A stretch of DNA of 64,000 nucleotides from JAWWPG01 sp033850885 (GTDB taxonomy: Bacteria > Actinomycetota > Actinomycetes > Propionibacteriales > Nocardioidaceae). The position numbers and the translations under genes are program-made. Location: NCBI GenBank assembly GCA_033850885.1, contig JAWWPG010000063.1, positions 76,531 through 140,530 of the forward strand, written 5' to 3'. A model generated the notes under the pieces. That model ran no database searches. It was not told the origin of the DNA and saw only the letters and a list, made by a program, of their open reading frames with translations. Each line of letters begins with the position of its first letter. Within the stretch, counting starts at the first letter, position 1. This document shows positions 35,319-44,194 of this stretch, one piece after another.

Positions 35319-36763
35319 GGTTCTTCTCCTCGTGGTGGTCCTAGCTCCTCTGTCCTCATGGGCAGAGGCTCGAGCTCGTCGGGGGCGAAGTAAAGATAGC
35401 GGCCGTACCAGTCGTGCATCTCGGCGGCGGGATCATCGACGAGTGTCACAGCTACATGAGTGTCACCGTCCACGTCACTGAGGACGGCCGCCACCTTTGC
35501 CACCATGTCGCTGAAGAAGATGTCCTGGGCATCCGCCCGTCGGTTCGGATGCACCCTGACCAGACTGCCCTTGCGGACACTCACTCCACCAATTGTCACG
35601 GCGTCCGTCTCCGGCGCAACACTTGCGTCGGCTTCCGGGTCCCACCACGGCCCCTCGGTGGTGAAGACGGGATGGTCGCTCGTTTCGGTGGGCGCCGACC
35701 AGGTCAGCTCGTCGGGCAGCGCGAACGGGTCAGGTGCCGCAAAGAGGTCGTCCACCGCGTCCGGGGCAATGGCATGAGGGTTTCGCAGGATCCCATGCAG
35801 GTCCTGCATCTGTTCGGGTGTCATGGCATCGCAACGGTCGATGATCTCGGCCGCCCGCGGATCCGTTGCTCGTGCCTCCGCCTTCTCCTCGTCGGTCAGC
35901 GTCATCACTCGCAGCGTCAGGATCTCGTCGATCTCGGTCGAGTCGAAGAGCGCTCCAGCGCTCTCGGGGGCGAGCTGTGCGTGATCCTCGACGATGATAG
36001 GTGAGACGAGAAGGAACCGGGCCTGGTCCTCCGGGCCGGCGAGCACCGGCCACCACCGGTGCTGGCGGCACCCGGCCACGGCATCGACCGCGTCGTCGGG
36101 CGGGTTGACCGTCGAGACGAACTCCCCGTCCTCGATCTCCATCAAAAGATGGGTCCCGATGAAGGAGACGCCGATTGCGGCATCCTTGTCCGGCTCCGAG
36201 GCCATGTCGTTCTCGAGCCGCATGGTCAACCTGACGAGCTCGCCGACCCGGACGGCACTCAGGTGCAGGGTGGCCGCGAGCTCCTGGCGTTCCCGCACCA
36301 GCCTTCCCCGCAGTGCACCGGTCGGGTCACGGATGTCCTCCTCGTCACGACCGCCGGCCACCTCGACAGGCAGACTCGTCGATCTGGCAAGGTCCGCCAG
36401 CCGGATCGGCCCGAGCTCGTGCTCGCACTCGACAGCCTCGTCCCATGTGAGCCAGCGCGAGTCGTCGACGACGAGCTCGTCGACCGGCGCGAAGGCTCCG
36501 CCCTCGTAGCTGTGCGCGAACCGCTTCTGCAGCTGGAGGAACCGGACGTGGATGCCGACCCAGGCATCACGTCCCGGGCGAACCAGACAGTCAGCCGACA
36601 TCGTCGACTCCTCGCCGACTCCCGCCGCTGCGGCACCCAGCGGCCCCAGGACGCCGAACTGCCACCGAACCTGGTTCTTCCGAGAGGTGGCTCGGTACGG
36701 GTAGAGGAGATAACCCTCGAACAGCACGGCGTCGGCCACCTTGCGCGCCAGCTCGAGGCTCAC
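35315..36763 (-). CDS. Unrecognised hydrogenase-cluster protein, 482 aa
   Basis: 482 residues, acidic, with no signal peptide or membrane segment. I do not recognise a named family. The N-terminus has VADAVLFEGYLLYPYRATSRKNQVRWQFG. The centre is alternating strand and helix, rich in Asp/Glu. The C-terminal 90 residues contain an SH3-like beta segment (VTIGGVSVRKGSLVRVHPN, then DWYGRYLYFAPDEL). Its GTG overlaps the DUF6084-like stop and its TGA overlaps the first mini-protein, so it is embedded in the operon. A scaffold or assembly role is plausible only from context. Confidence 0.8.
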   Translation of the reverse strand: MSLELARKVADAVLFEGYLLYPYRATSRKNQVRWQFGVLGPLGAAAAGVGEESTMSADCLVRPGRDAWVGIHVRFLQLQKRFAHSYEGGAFAPVDELVVDDSRWLTWDEAVECEHELGPIRLADLARSTSLPVEVAGGRDEEDIRDPTGALRGRLVRERQELAATLHLSAVRVGELVRLTMRLENDMASEPDKDAAIGVSFIGTHLLMEIEDGEFVSTVNPPDDAVDAVAGCRQHRWWPVLAGPEDQARFLLVSPIIVEDHAQLAPESAGALFDSTEIDEILTLRVMTLTDEEKAEARATDPRAAEIIDRCDAMTPEQMQDLHGILRNPHAIAPDAVDDLFAAPDPFALPDELTWSAPTETSDHPVFTTEGPWWDPEADASVAPETDAVTIGGVSVRKGSLVRVHPNRRADAQDIFFSDMVAKVAAVLSDVDGDTHVAVTLVDDPAAEMHDWYGRYLYFAPDELEPLPMRTEELGPPRGEEP

Positions 36764-37398
36764 GAGGAAACCTCGGGTTTCGCGAGCAGCGACTCGAAGG
36801 TCGCCTCCCAGGTCGTCAGTCCTCTGACGGACCGGTAGTGGGCCAGGGTCTCGAGAGTCTCATGGCTCAGCCGCAGCCACCCGGTGTTCGGGAAGTAGTG
36901 GTCGATCATCTCCTTCCAGACGGTGACCGGGATCTGGTACGACGACTCCCGGTCCCACGGCACAGCCTCGACGCCGAACCCGTTGGCGCCCCGGGTGAAG
37001 ACGGTGCCGGAGAACAGGAAGACCACCGGAATGGTCTCGTTGCGTAGAGCGTGCAGGTACTTCGACCAGGTCACTTCGAAGTCGTAGGTGCAGGGCATCG
37101 CCAGGTCGACCTCGGTGATTCCGGTGAAGCCTTGGACCATCGTGGTGCACTGCATCCACATGAAGGGCTTCAAGGTGTCGAACCAGCGGTCGCGGGTGCC
37201 GAACATGTCGAGCAGGCCGCTCTCCTCGTCCTCGCTGTAGCGCCGTCGCTGCGGCTCGATACGCACCTGGGCGCGCAACGCGATCGCGTGGATGACCTCC
37301 TGCGTCGACTCCTCGACGCGCAGTCTCGCCGTCAGCTGAGGTGCGGCGGCATACGGCTCGGCGAAGACATCGACGATGGTGAAGGTGAGGTCGCTCAT
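36760..37398 (-). CDS. DUF6084-like hydrogenase-associated protein
   Basis: 212 residues, soluble. It begins MSDLTFTIVDVFAEPYAA; the N-terminal half looks like an immunoglobulin-like beta domain (LTARLRVEESTQEVIHAIALRAQVRIEP). A Trp/Phe/Met-rich middle segment (RDRWFDTLKPFMWMQC) and ETIPVVFLFSGTVF follow. It resembles actinobacterial DUF6084 proteins found with hydrogenases. ATGA and GTGA overlaps couple it to both neighbours. No catalytic motif is visible. Confidence 0.75.
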   Translation of the reverse strand: MSDLTFTIVDVFAEPYAAAPQLTARLRVEESTQEVIHAIALRAQVRIEPQRRRYSEDEESGLLDMFGTRDRWFDTLKPFMWMQCTTMVQGFTGITEVDLAMPCTYDFEVTWSKYLHALRNETIPVVFLFSGTVFTRGANGFGVEAVPWDRESSYQIPVTVWKEMIDHYFPNTGWLRLSHETLETLAHYRSVRGLTTWEATFESLLAKPEVSS

Positions 37399-38075
37399 GT
37401 CGTGGACGAACCCTGGACCGACGGTGCCGCTCGGCTGCGGGCCGAGACATTCGCGAAGAACTCGTCCATGGCCCGATGGGCCTCCTGGCCGCCGTCGAAG
37501 CCGCGCCACAGCTGACGCAGTTTCCCGACCAGCTCGTAGCAGGTGTCGATGGGCACCAGATGGCAGGAGAACTCGTTGCCCGAGCGGTCGGATCCACGGA
37601 TCAGCAGCGCCTCCACATCGGGCAGCAGCAGGTTGAGCTCGGGATTGGCCGAGACGATCCGTTCCCAGGCCTCGAGGGAGAGCTCGGACTCCGTGGCTCC
37701 CGCCGGTCCCGGGTAGAAGGCAACCGTGCGTCCGAGCACCGAGTTCTTGAACAGGAACGCGAGCCCGACGGGGATCTCGAGCTCGTCGTACTGGCGGCCG
37801 TCGAGCGCGAAGGAGGGGAAGGACAGGTAGCGGTCGGGCACTGCCCGGTAGCGAAGCTGTGCGTCTTGAGCGGTGAACAGGAGGTAGCACGCGCGACACG
37901 TGCACATCAGGACGCGGCTCTCGAGATTGACGACGTGCTGGTGCTCCGCCGCGATCGGCTCCCCGCACATCTCGCAGCGCTCGCCCTCGAACGCCATCGG
38001 CCTCGATGCGGCGATGCGTTTCAGGGCCGCCAACGGAGCGCCGCTACGGACCCAGGGCGAAGGTGTCGAGTTCAT
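37395..38075 (-). CDS. DUF5947-like protein with Cys-rich metal site
   Basis: 226 residues. A CEMCGEPIAAEHQH motif near residue 35 and CTCRACYLLF near 60 give two CxxC pairs, a likely zinc or Fe-S site. The rest is a mixed alpha/beta domain with ELNLLLPDVEALLIRG and CHLVPIDTCYELVG. It resembles the DUF5947 family. Its ATG overlaps the stop of the NifU/Rieske-like gene. It may handle electron transfer or metal insertion for the hydrogenase, but that is inference. Confidence 0.77.
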   Translation of the reverse strand: MNSTPSPWVRSGAPLAALKRIAASRPMAFEGERCEMCGEPIAAEHQHVVNLESRVLMCTCRACYLLFTAQDAQLRYRAVPDRYLSFPSFALDGRQYDELEIPVGLAFLFKNSVLGRTVAFYPGPAGATESELSLEAWERIVSANPELNLLLPDVEALLIRGSDRSGNEFSCHLVPIDTCYELVGKLRQLWRGFDGGQEAHRAMDEFFANVSARSRAAPSVQGSSTT

Positions 38076-39028
38076 ACCGTCACCGTGGCGGGCACGGCGA
38101 CGGAAACCACATCTGCGTTCACCAGCACCGGCAGCGGGTTGAGGTGCAGGTCGTCCGCGTCGAGACACGCCCCCGCGCGCCGTACGTCGTAGTGCGCCTG
38201 ACAGGACCCGCACCGCAGCACCGCATCGCCGGCGGCACCACCGAGGCGACGCGCCAGCGACGCGCCCGCAAGGGTGGCCCCGCAGCGAGCACACCCGTCG
38301 AGGAAGGCGAAGACGTCCGAGCCGATGCGGCACGCGACGAGCGCGGCCCGACCGACGACGAGCCCGGAGACTCCGCCTGGGGGTAGCTCCATCATCTCGG
38401 GCACGACCTGCCATGAGGCTCCGTGCTGGCCGATCTCGTCAGAAGCAGCCGGACCCAGCCTCGACCGCAGGGCGTCGATGGGGATCACCGTGCGACCTGC
38501 CTTAGCAGGAGCGGTCTCCGTGGGCTCCTCGACCTCGATGGAGACGACTTCGGGCGCGGCCGCTTCGATCGCCCCCTCGACGGCCAGCTTGAGCGTCACC
38601 GACGAGGACGGGCAGCCGTCGCAGCTGCCCAACAGCCTGAGCCGCACGACGCCCTCGTCGCTGACCTCGAGGAGCTCGACGTCGCCGCCATGCGTGCCGA
38701 GATAGGGTCGCACGCTGATGAGGGCCTGCTCGACCCTGGTCGTGACGTCGTACGGGTGGAGGTCGTGGACCAGGAGCAGGCTGGCCACCAGATCGTCGGC
38801 CGCCAGCGCGGCCAGCACGTCGTCATCGAGATGGCCTGCGTCGTCCATGATCGTCAGAACGCGTTCCAGCCCAGCCCCGTAGAGATCCGCGACGAGGCGT
38901 ACCAGCTCCTCGGCACGCTCGCGGGCGACCGGCCCGCCGGACGCGCTGGCGTCCAGCAAGGCGTCTATCCGGTCACCGGCTGCCCGAAGCTGGTCGGACC
39001 TGCTGACGGCTGCTTCGGCATGCGCCAT
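38072..39028 (-). CDS. NifU-like / Rieske-fold fusion, probable hydrogenase electron-transfer partner
   Basis: 318 residues. Residues about 95-175 are a NifU C-terminal-type domain with the CDGC pair (Cys136, Cys139) in GSCDGCPSS. The C-terminal 110 residues resemble a Rieske ferredoxin (DGCARCGATLAGASL, then RCGSCQAHYDVRRAG). The two canonical His ligands are replaced, leaving CxxC and CxxC, so the cofactor may be four-Cys iron or zinc rather than a Rieske [2Fe-2S]. Comparable proteins lie beside group 1h hydrogenases and are proposed electron acceptors. It starts 8 bp after the large-subunit stop. Confidence 0.82.
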   Translation of the reverse strand: MAHAEAAVSRSDQLRAAGDRIDALLDASASGGPVARERAEELVRLVADLYGAGLERVLTIMDDAGHLDDDVLAALAADDLVASLLLVHDLHPYDVTTRVEQALISVRPYLGTHGGDVELLEVSDEGVVRLRLLGSCDGCPSSSVTLKLAVEGAIEAAAPEVVSIEVEEPTETAPAKAGRTVIPIDALRSRLGPAASDEIGQHGASWQVVPEMMELPPGGVSGLVVGRAALVACRIGSDVFAFLDGCARCGATLAGASLARRLGGAAGDAVLRCGSCQAHYDVRRAGACLDADDLHLNPLPVLVNADVVSVAVPATVTV

Positions 39029-39036
39029 CGTGGCTG

Positions 39037-40830
39037 TTACTCCCCTGTCACGGACTGGGTCGGTGAGTGCAGCATCTCGAGCTTCTTGCCTTCCCCGAGG
39101 TACATGTGGACGCCACAGGGCAGACAGGGGTCGAAGCTGCGCACCGTACGCATGATGTCGATCCCCTTGAAGTGCTCGCGGTCGTTCTCCTCGAAGATCG
39201 GCTGACCCTGGACGGCGTCCTCGTAGGGGCCTGGCGTGCCGTAGCTGTCGCGCGGGTTCGCGTTCCACGGCGTCGGTGGGTAGGGGTGGTAGTTCGCGAT
39301 CTTGCCTTCGCGGATCACCATGTGGTGCGAGAGGACACCCCGGACTGCCTCGGTGAACCCGCAGCCGATGCCCGACTCCGGGACCTCGAACTTCTCCCAG
39401 GTCTTCGTCCGGCCCGCCCTGATCTCCACCAGCGCCTGCTCGGCGAAGTGCAGCGCGCACGCTGCCGCGTACGCCTGGAAGTAGGTGCGGGCGCGGTTGC
39501 GCTCGATGGTGTTGGAGCCCTGCTCGGGCACCTTCCACTCGAGCGAGACCGGGCCCTTGAGCGCGGTCTTCGGCAGGTTGATCTGGACGCTGTTACCGGT
39601 GGACTTCACGTACCCGATGTCGACGAGTCCGGCCAGCGCCGTCGACCACAGCCGGGCGAGCGGGCCGCCGCCGGTGTCCAGCGCCAGGTAGTCCTTGCCG
39701 TCGTACCACCGAGGCGACATGACCCAGCTGTACTTGTCGTCGAAGTCGCGCTTCTGGGGACGGGGGTTGGTGTGCTGGTTCCACGGGTGGCGCCGGTCGA
39801 CGGGGTTGCCGAGCGGGTCGTGCGTGACGAACGTCTCCTGACCCTCCCAGTCCTCGTAGTACGACGACCCGAGCAGGATCCGGATGCCGAGGTTGATCTC
39901 GACCAGGTCGGTCGTGACGAGCTTGCCGTCGACGACCACGCCCGGGGTGACGAACATCTTGCGGCCCCAGTTGGTCATGTCCTTGTAGTTGAAGTTGCAG
40001 TGCTCGGGGTCCTGGAAGGAGCCCCAGCAGGCGAGCAGCGTACGGCGGAGCCCGACCTGCTCATACCCGGGAATCGCCTCATAGAAGAAGTCGAAGAGGT
40101 CGTCGTGCATCGGCACGACCTTCTTCATGAACTCCACGTAGCGCATCAGCCGGGTGATGTAGTCGGTCATCAGCTGGATGGTGGCGACCGTGCCGACGCC
40201 GCCCGGGTAGAGCGTCGACGGGTGGACGTGCCGACCCTCCATCAGGCAGAACATCTCCCGGGTGTAGCGACTCACCTGGAGTGCCTCGCGGTAGAACTCC
40301 CCGCTGAACGGGTTGAGGGAGCGCATGATGTCGCCGATGGTCGCGTAGCCGTGCGCACCAGCGTTGGGCGCCGGGGTGTTGTTCGCTTTGTCGAGGACAC
40401 TCGGATTGGTCTCGGAGACCATCCGCTCGCAGTAGTCGACGCCGACCAGGTTCTCCTGGAAGATGTTGTGGTCGAACATGTACTCGGCCGCTTCGCCGAG
40501 GTTGACGATCCACTCACCGAGGTTGGGCGGCTTGACGCCGTACGCCATGTTCTGCGTGTAGCACGAGCAGGTCGCGTGGTTGTCACCGCAGATGCCGCAG
40601 ATGCGGCTCGTGATGAAGTGCGCGTCCCTCGGGTCCTTGCCCTTCATGAAGATCGAGTAGCCGCGGAAGATCGAGGAGGTGCTGTGGCATTCGACGACCT
40701 CCTTCTGCTTGAAGTCGATCTTGGTGTAGATCCCGAGGCTTCCGACGATGCGGGTGATCGGGTCCCATGCCATCTCGACCAGGCCGTCGCGGTCCTGGTT
40801 CTGGGTGGGGTTGGGAATCGTCGACGTCAT
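39037..40830 (-). CDS. hhyL: [NiFe] hydrogenase large subunit, group 1h (actinobacterial type)
   Basis: 597 residues. The two nickel-binding motifs are RICGICGDNHATC (Cys78, Cys81) and DPCLPCGVH (Cys569, Cys572, His575). The 22 residues after His575 (MYLGEGKKLEMLHSPTQSVT plus GE) are the tail that the endopeptidase encoded in the operon should remove. Overall sequence, length and neighbours fit the high-affinity, oxygen-tolerant group 1h enzymes that scavenge atmospheric H2 during dormancy or starvation. AAGGGG precedes the ATG. Subgroup assignment is by recall and gene context. Confidence 0.93.
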   Translation of the reverse strand: MTSTIPNPTQNQDRDGLVEMAWDPITRIVGSLGIYTKIDFKQKEVVECHSTSSIFRGYSIFMKGKDPRDAHFITSRICGICGDNHATCSCYTQNMAYGVKPPNLGEWIVNLGEAAEYMFDHNIFQENLVGVDYCERMVSETNPSVLDKANNTPAPNAGAHGYATIGDIMRSLNPFSGEFYREALQVSRYTREMFCLMEGRHVHPSTLYPGGVGTVATIQLMTDYITRLMRYVEFMKKVVPMHDDLFDFFYEAIPGYEQVGLRRTLLACWGSFQDPEHCNFNYKDMTNWGRKMFVTPGVVVDGKLVTTDLVEINLGIRILLGSSYYEDWEGQETFVTHDPLGNPVDRRHPWNQHTNPRPQKRDFDDKYSWVMSPRWYDGKDYLALDTGGGPLARLWSTALAGLVDIGYVKSTGNSVQINLPKTALKGPVSLEWKVPEQGSNTIERNRARTYFQAYAAACALHFAEQALVEIRAGRTKTWEKFEVPESGIGCGFTEAVRGVLSHHMVIREGKIANYHPYPPTPWNANPRDSYGTPGPYEDAVQGQPIFEENDREHFKGIDIMRTVRSFDPCLPCGVHMYLGEGKKLEMLHSPTQSVTGE

Positions 40831-40906
40831 TGCGTCGCCCCTTTCAAGGGGGTAGGAAACGGCTGTGGGTCAGTGAGTGTCGGGCTGGGGAAGTCGCTCA
40901 TCGGCG

Positions 40907-41962
40907 TTACCAGGTCCGCTTGGCGCCCGTCGTGAGCTCTCGACCGCGTTTGCGCCACTTGGGCTCTTGGTCGACGGTGTGGGATGTCACTCCTCGGAGC
41001 CGGCGGATCGCGTTGCCGTACAAGCCGACAGCGGTCGTGGAGAACTTGCCGCCCGGGGGCTCGTCCATGAACGGCATGAACTTGTCGGGGAAGCCCGGCA
41101 TCGTGCAGCCGATGCAGATCCCGCCGACGTTCGGGCAGCCGCCCATCCCGTTCATCCAGCCCCGCTTGGGCACGTTGCACTTGACGACAGGGCCCCAGCA
41201 GCCGAGCTTGACGATGCACTTCGGGGATCCGTACTCGGTCGCGAAGTCACCCTGCTCGTAGTAGCCGGCTCGGTCACACCCCTCGTGCACGGTCCGGCCG
41301 AACAGCCAGGTCGGGCGAAGCGCGTCGTCGAGCGGGATCATCGGCGCCTGGTCGGTCGCCATGTAAAGGAGGTAGGTCAGCGTCTCTGACAGGTTGTCCG
41401 GCTGGATCGGGCAGCCCGGCACGCACACGATGGGGATGCCCGCCTTGGACTTCCAGTCCCACCCGAGGTAGTCAGGCACCCCCATGGCACCTGTCGGGTT
41501 GCCCGCCATGGCGTGGATGCCACCGTACGTCGCACAGGTGCCGACAGCCACGATCGCCGTCGCCTTGGGCGCCAACCGGTCCAGCCACTCGCTCGTGGTC
41601 ATCGGCTGACCGGTGGCGGGGTTGTTGCCGAAGCCGCACCAGTAGCCCTCCTCATGGAGCTGCTCGTTGGGGATCGAGCCCTCGACCACCAGCACGAACG
41701 GTTCGAGCTCTCCGCGGTCAGCCTTGAAGAACCACTCGAGGAAGTCGTCGGCGCCGCCGTTGGGGCCGCACTCGAAGTCGATGAGGGGCCAGTGAACCGC
41801 AATTTGAGGCAGTCCCGGGAGCGCTCCGAGGGCGATCTCCTCGATGCTCGGCTGGGTCGCTGCGGTGAGCGAGACGGAGTCGCCGTCACAGCTCAGTCCG
41901 GCGTTGATCCACAGCACGTGGATGAGAGTTTCTTCCGCTTTTGTTGCTTCAGCTGTTGGCAT
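40907..41962 (-). CDS. hhyS: [NiFe] hydrogenase small subunit, group 1h
   Basis: About 351 residues, with no Tat signal peptide, consistent with a cytoplasmic-side enzyme. NAGLSCDGDS (Cys25, Asp28) replaces the usual CxxC of the proximal cluster, giving the 3Cys-1Asp ligand set described for actinobacterial-type hydrogenases. Further cluster ligands are in VGTCATYGG, VPGCPIQPDN, KLGCWGP, GCPNVGGICIGCTMPGFPD. The ATG at 41962 has GGAG about 10 nt upstream; a GTG at 41971 is too close to it. The large-subunit gene follows after 76 bp. Confidence 0.93.
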   Translation of the reverse strand: MPTAEATKAEETLIHVLWINAGLSCDGDSVSLTAATQPSIEEIALGALPGLPQIAVHWPLIDFECGPNGGADDFLEWFFKADRGELEPFVLVVEGSIPNEQLHEEGYWCGFGNNPATGQPMTTSEWLDRLAPKATAIVAVGTCATYGGIHAMAGNPTGAMGVPDYLGWDWKSKAGIPIVCVPGCPIQPDNLSETLTYLLYMATDQAPMIPLDDALRPTWLFGRTVHEGCDRAGYYEQGDFATEYGSPKCIVKLGCWGPVVKCNVPKRGWMNGMGGCPNVGGICIGCTMPGFPDKFMPFMDEPPGGKFSTTAVGLYGNAIRRLRGVTSHTVDQEPKWRKRGRELTTGAKRTW

Positions 41963-42085
41963 ATGTGCCACTCTCCGGAGCGCGAAGTCTCCCGCCTGCG
42001 CCGGGACCGGCCCTCGGCCCCGGGCTGTGACCTAAGGTCTCTGTATACGCCCTGACCTGCGAAGGTGTAAAGAACGACTTGCGGT

Positions 42086-42946
42086 TCAGCAGCCCTGTTT
42101 TTCTTGGGCCTCCAGCCATTTGTACCATTCGCCAATGTTGTCGCCGGTCTTGGCGGAGACCACCAGGCAGGGCAGCCCAGGGTTGACGCGGCGGGCGTAC
42201 TCCATGCACCCGTCGACGTCGAAATCGACGTACGGCAGCAGGTCCGACTTGTTGACCACGACGAGATCGGCACCGGCGAACATGTGGGGGTACTTGAGCG
42301 GCTTGTCTTCCCCCTCGGTCACGGAGATCACGACGACCCGGGCCGTCTCGCCGAGGTCGAAGAGGGCAGGACATACCAGGTTGCCGACGTTCTCGACGAA
42401 CAGCAGCGCGCCCATCGGCGGCGACAGCCTCTCGAGCCCCTGCCTGAGCATCTCCGCGTCGAGGTGGCAGCCGGCCCCGGTGTTGATCTGGACCACCGGG
42501 GCGCCGGTCCGGCGGATCCGCTCCGCGTCGAGAAGCGTCTCCTGGTCCCCCTCGATGACCGCGACCGGCCGGGGCCGGGCGACCTGCGCCATCTCCGTGA
42601 TCGTCCGGGCGAGCAGCGTCGTCTTCCCGGAACCGGGAGAGCTCATCACGTTGAGCGCGGTGATGCCGCGCCCGGCGAGCCACCCCCGGTTGTGGGCGGC
42701 CAGCAGGTCGTTCTTCGCGAGGATCTCCCGCTCGATGACGAGGGTCTCGGATCTCTGGGGACGCTCATCGCGATCCTGCTGGGCGTGCTCGTGCCGACCT
42801 TGGGCCAGATGCTCGTGGGGACCCTGATGCGGATGCTCGTGCGGATGCTCGTGGGTGTGTGGGTGGGGAGACTCGGCGGACGGTGCCGCCTGCAGGCTCG
42901 TCACCCGAACCCCGGCCTCGTCGTCGCATCCGCACGTCGAGCACAC
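42086..42946 (-). CDS. hypB: Hydrogenase nickel-incorporation GTPase HypB
   Basis: 286 residues from a GTG (42946) that begins VCSTCGCD, the N-terminal high-affinity nickel site CxxCGC. A His-rich stretch follows (about residues 27-60, repeats of HEHPHEHPH type) for nickel storage. The G domain has P-loop SSPGSGKTTLL, VIEGDQET and NKSDLLPYVD. It loads nickel into the large subunit with HypA. AGGTGG lies 6 nt before the GTG. It starts 2 bp after the hypA stop. Confidence 0.94.
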   Translation of the reverse strand: MCSTCGCDDEAGVRVTSLQAAPSAESPHPHTHEHPHEHPHQGPHEHLAQGRHEHAQQDRDERPQRSETLVIEREILAKNDLLAAHNRGWLAGRGITALNVMSSPGSGKTTLLARTITEMAQVARPRPVAVIEGDQETLLDAERIRRTGAPVVQINTGAGCHLDAEMLRQGLERLSPPMGALLFVENVGNLVCPALFDLGETARVVVISVTEGEDKPLKYPHMFAGADLVVVNKSDLLPYVDFDVDGCMEYARRVNPGLPCLVVSAKTGDNIGEWYKWLEAQEKQGC

Positions 42947-42947
42947 G

Positions 42948-43277
42948 TCATACCACCTCCACCGAGCTGACGAGGAGCTCACGACCGGCGAGGACCTGCA
43001 CGTCGGCGCTTCCGCATGGGCACAACAGGATCAGGTCCGACAGCCGGAACACGTCGCCGCATGACCGGCAACGGGCCTGCCCGGCGGGTTCCTCGATCTC
43101 CAACACGGCGCCCTCGAGGGACGTACCGGCCGTGACCAGGTCGAAACAGAACCGCATGGCATCCGGCACGACACCGGCGAGCCGGCCGATCTTCAGGCGC
43201 ACCGTCGTGACCTGGCGGTCTCCGGTCCTCTCGAGCACCGCATCGACGACGCTCTCCGTGATCGCGAGCTCGTGCAT
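42948..43277 (-). CDS. hypA: Hydrogenase nickel-insertion protein HypA
   Basis: 109 residues with the N-terminal MHELAITESVV, in which His2 is the nickel ligand. The zinc domain is CRSCGDVF then CPCGSAD. It delivers nickel with HypB. It is the first gene of the minus-strand hydrogenase locus, so the main promoter should lie in the 134 bp between 43278 and 43411. I see no convincing sigma-factor site there. Confidence 0.94.
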   Translation of the reverse strand: MHELAITESVVDAVLERTGDRQVTTVRLKIGRLAGVVPDAMRFCFDLVTAGTSLEGAVLEIEEPAGQARCRSCGDVFRLSDLILLCPCGSADVQVLAGRELLVSSVEVV

Positions 43278-43411
43278 CCACGCTCCTGTCCGACAGCCAC
43301 GGTATGCGGCGCCTCGTCAATGCGCAACGACCAACGCGACCCCAACCGCTGACCCCCCCGAGGGTCCCCACCGCGGCGTTCTCTCCCAGCCAAGGAAGGC
43401 GGTCGCGATCG

Positions 43412-44017
43412 TCAGCCCACCGCCTCGATGAACTCCGTCGACGTCATGGGCTGGGAGAACATCGGATAGTCGTAGCGCAGCGCGTTGTCGTGCTCCTCGA
43501 CCGACGTTGCCGCCACGCAGTCACTCAGCGTGATCACCTGGTAGCCGTTCTCGTACCCGCTGCGCATCGTCGACTCGACGCAACAGTTGGTGAGGAAACC
43601 GCCGAGCACGAGCGTCTTGATGCCCTTGCTGCGCAAGATGAAGTCGAGGTTCGTGCTGGCGAAGGTGTCCAGCCCGCGCTTTCCCTCGATCAGGATGTCT
43701 CCCGCCTCGGGAGCCAGCTCGTCGACGATGGCCGCTCCCCAGCTGTCCTTCACGAACGCGTTGCCGTCCACCACGCCCTTGAGGATGCCGTACGGGTGCG
43801 AGCTCAGCTCGTTGTAGCCCTCGGCGAATGTGATCGGGGCGTACATCACCGTCGCCCCCGCGGTCCTGGCCTTGTCGACGACGCGCTTCGTGTTCGTGAG
43901 CATGTCGGTCTTGTCCATGACCGCTGACACGGCCTCGTGAAGCACGCCTCCGTCCGTGGTGAAGTCGTTCTGGTACTCGATGAGCACCACGGCCGTGGTG
44001 CTCGGGTCGATAGACAT
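43412..44017 (-). CDS. Isochorismatase-like cysteine hydrolase
   Basis: 201 residues with the cysteine-hydrolase triad: Asp18 in VVLIEYQNDF, Lys in LIEGKRGLDTF and Cys in GGFLTNCCVESTMR, including the usual cis-peptide turn. Members hydrolyse isochorismate, nicotinamide or related amides; the substrate here is unknown. A 14-bp tandem duplication (44047-44074) lies just upstream of the start, in the likely promoter. It is on the same strand as the hydrogenase locus but upstream of it. Confidence 0.87.
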   Translation of the reverse strand: MSIDPSTTAVVLIEYQNDFTTDGGVLHEAVSAVMDKTDMLTNTKRVVDKARTAGATVMYAPITFAEGYNELSSHPYGILKGVVDGNAFVKDSWGAAIVDELAPEAGDILIEGKRGLDTFASTNLDFILRSKGIKTLVLGGFLTNCCVESTMRSGYENGYQVITLSDCVAATSVEEHDNALRYDYPMFSQPMTSTEFIEAVG

Positions 44018-44046
44018 GAAGGGTCCCTTCCTCGGCTTGCTGCACT

Positions 44047-44074
44047 GGCCTGAGCGGTATGGCCTGAGCGGTAT
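44047..44074. repeat. 14-bp perfect tandem duplication
   Basis: GGCCTGAGCGGTAT occurs twice in direct succession (44047-44060 and 44061-44074), 30 bp upstream of the isochorismatase-like gene. It may be simple slippage or a doubled regulator site. Confidence 0.9.
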
Positions 44075-44194
44075 GGCGACCACCGGCCACCTGACACCAC
44101 AGGAAGCCTAATCCTGCTCCGGTCAGGGCGCCCCGCGCCGACGCATACTTCGGCCCGCCGACGACCCCCGGCTCATTTCGGGCAGAATACGCCC

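Noticed and set aside
39067..40935. 622-codon plus-strand frame over the hydrogenase large subunit
   Set aside because: Long only because of GC bias; the opposite strand carries the intact, motif-complete large subunit.
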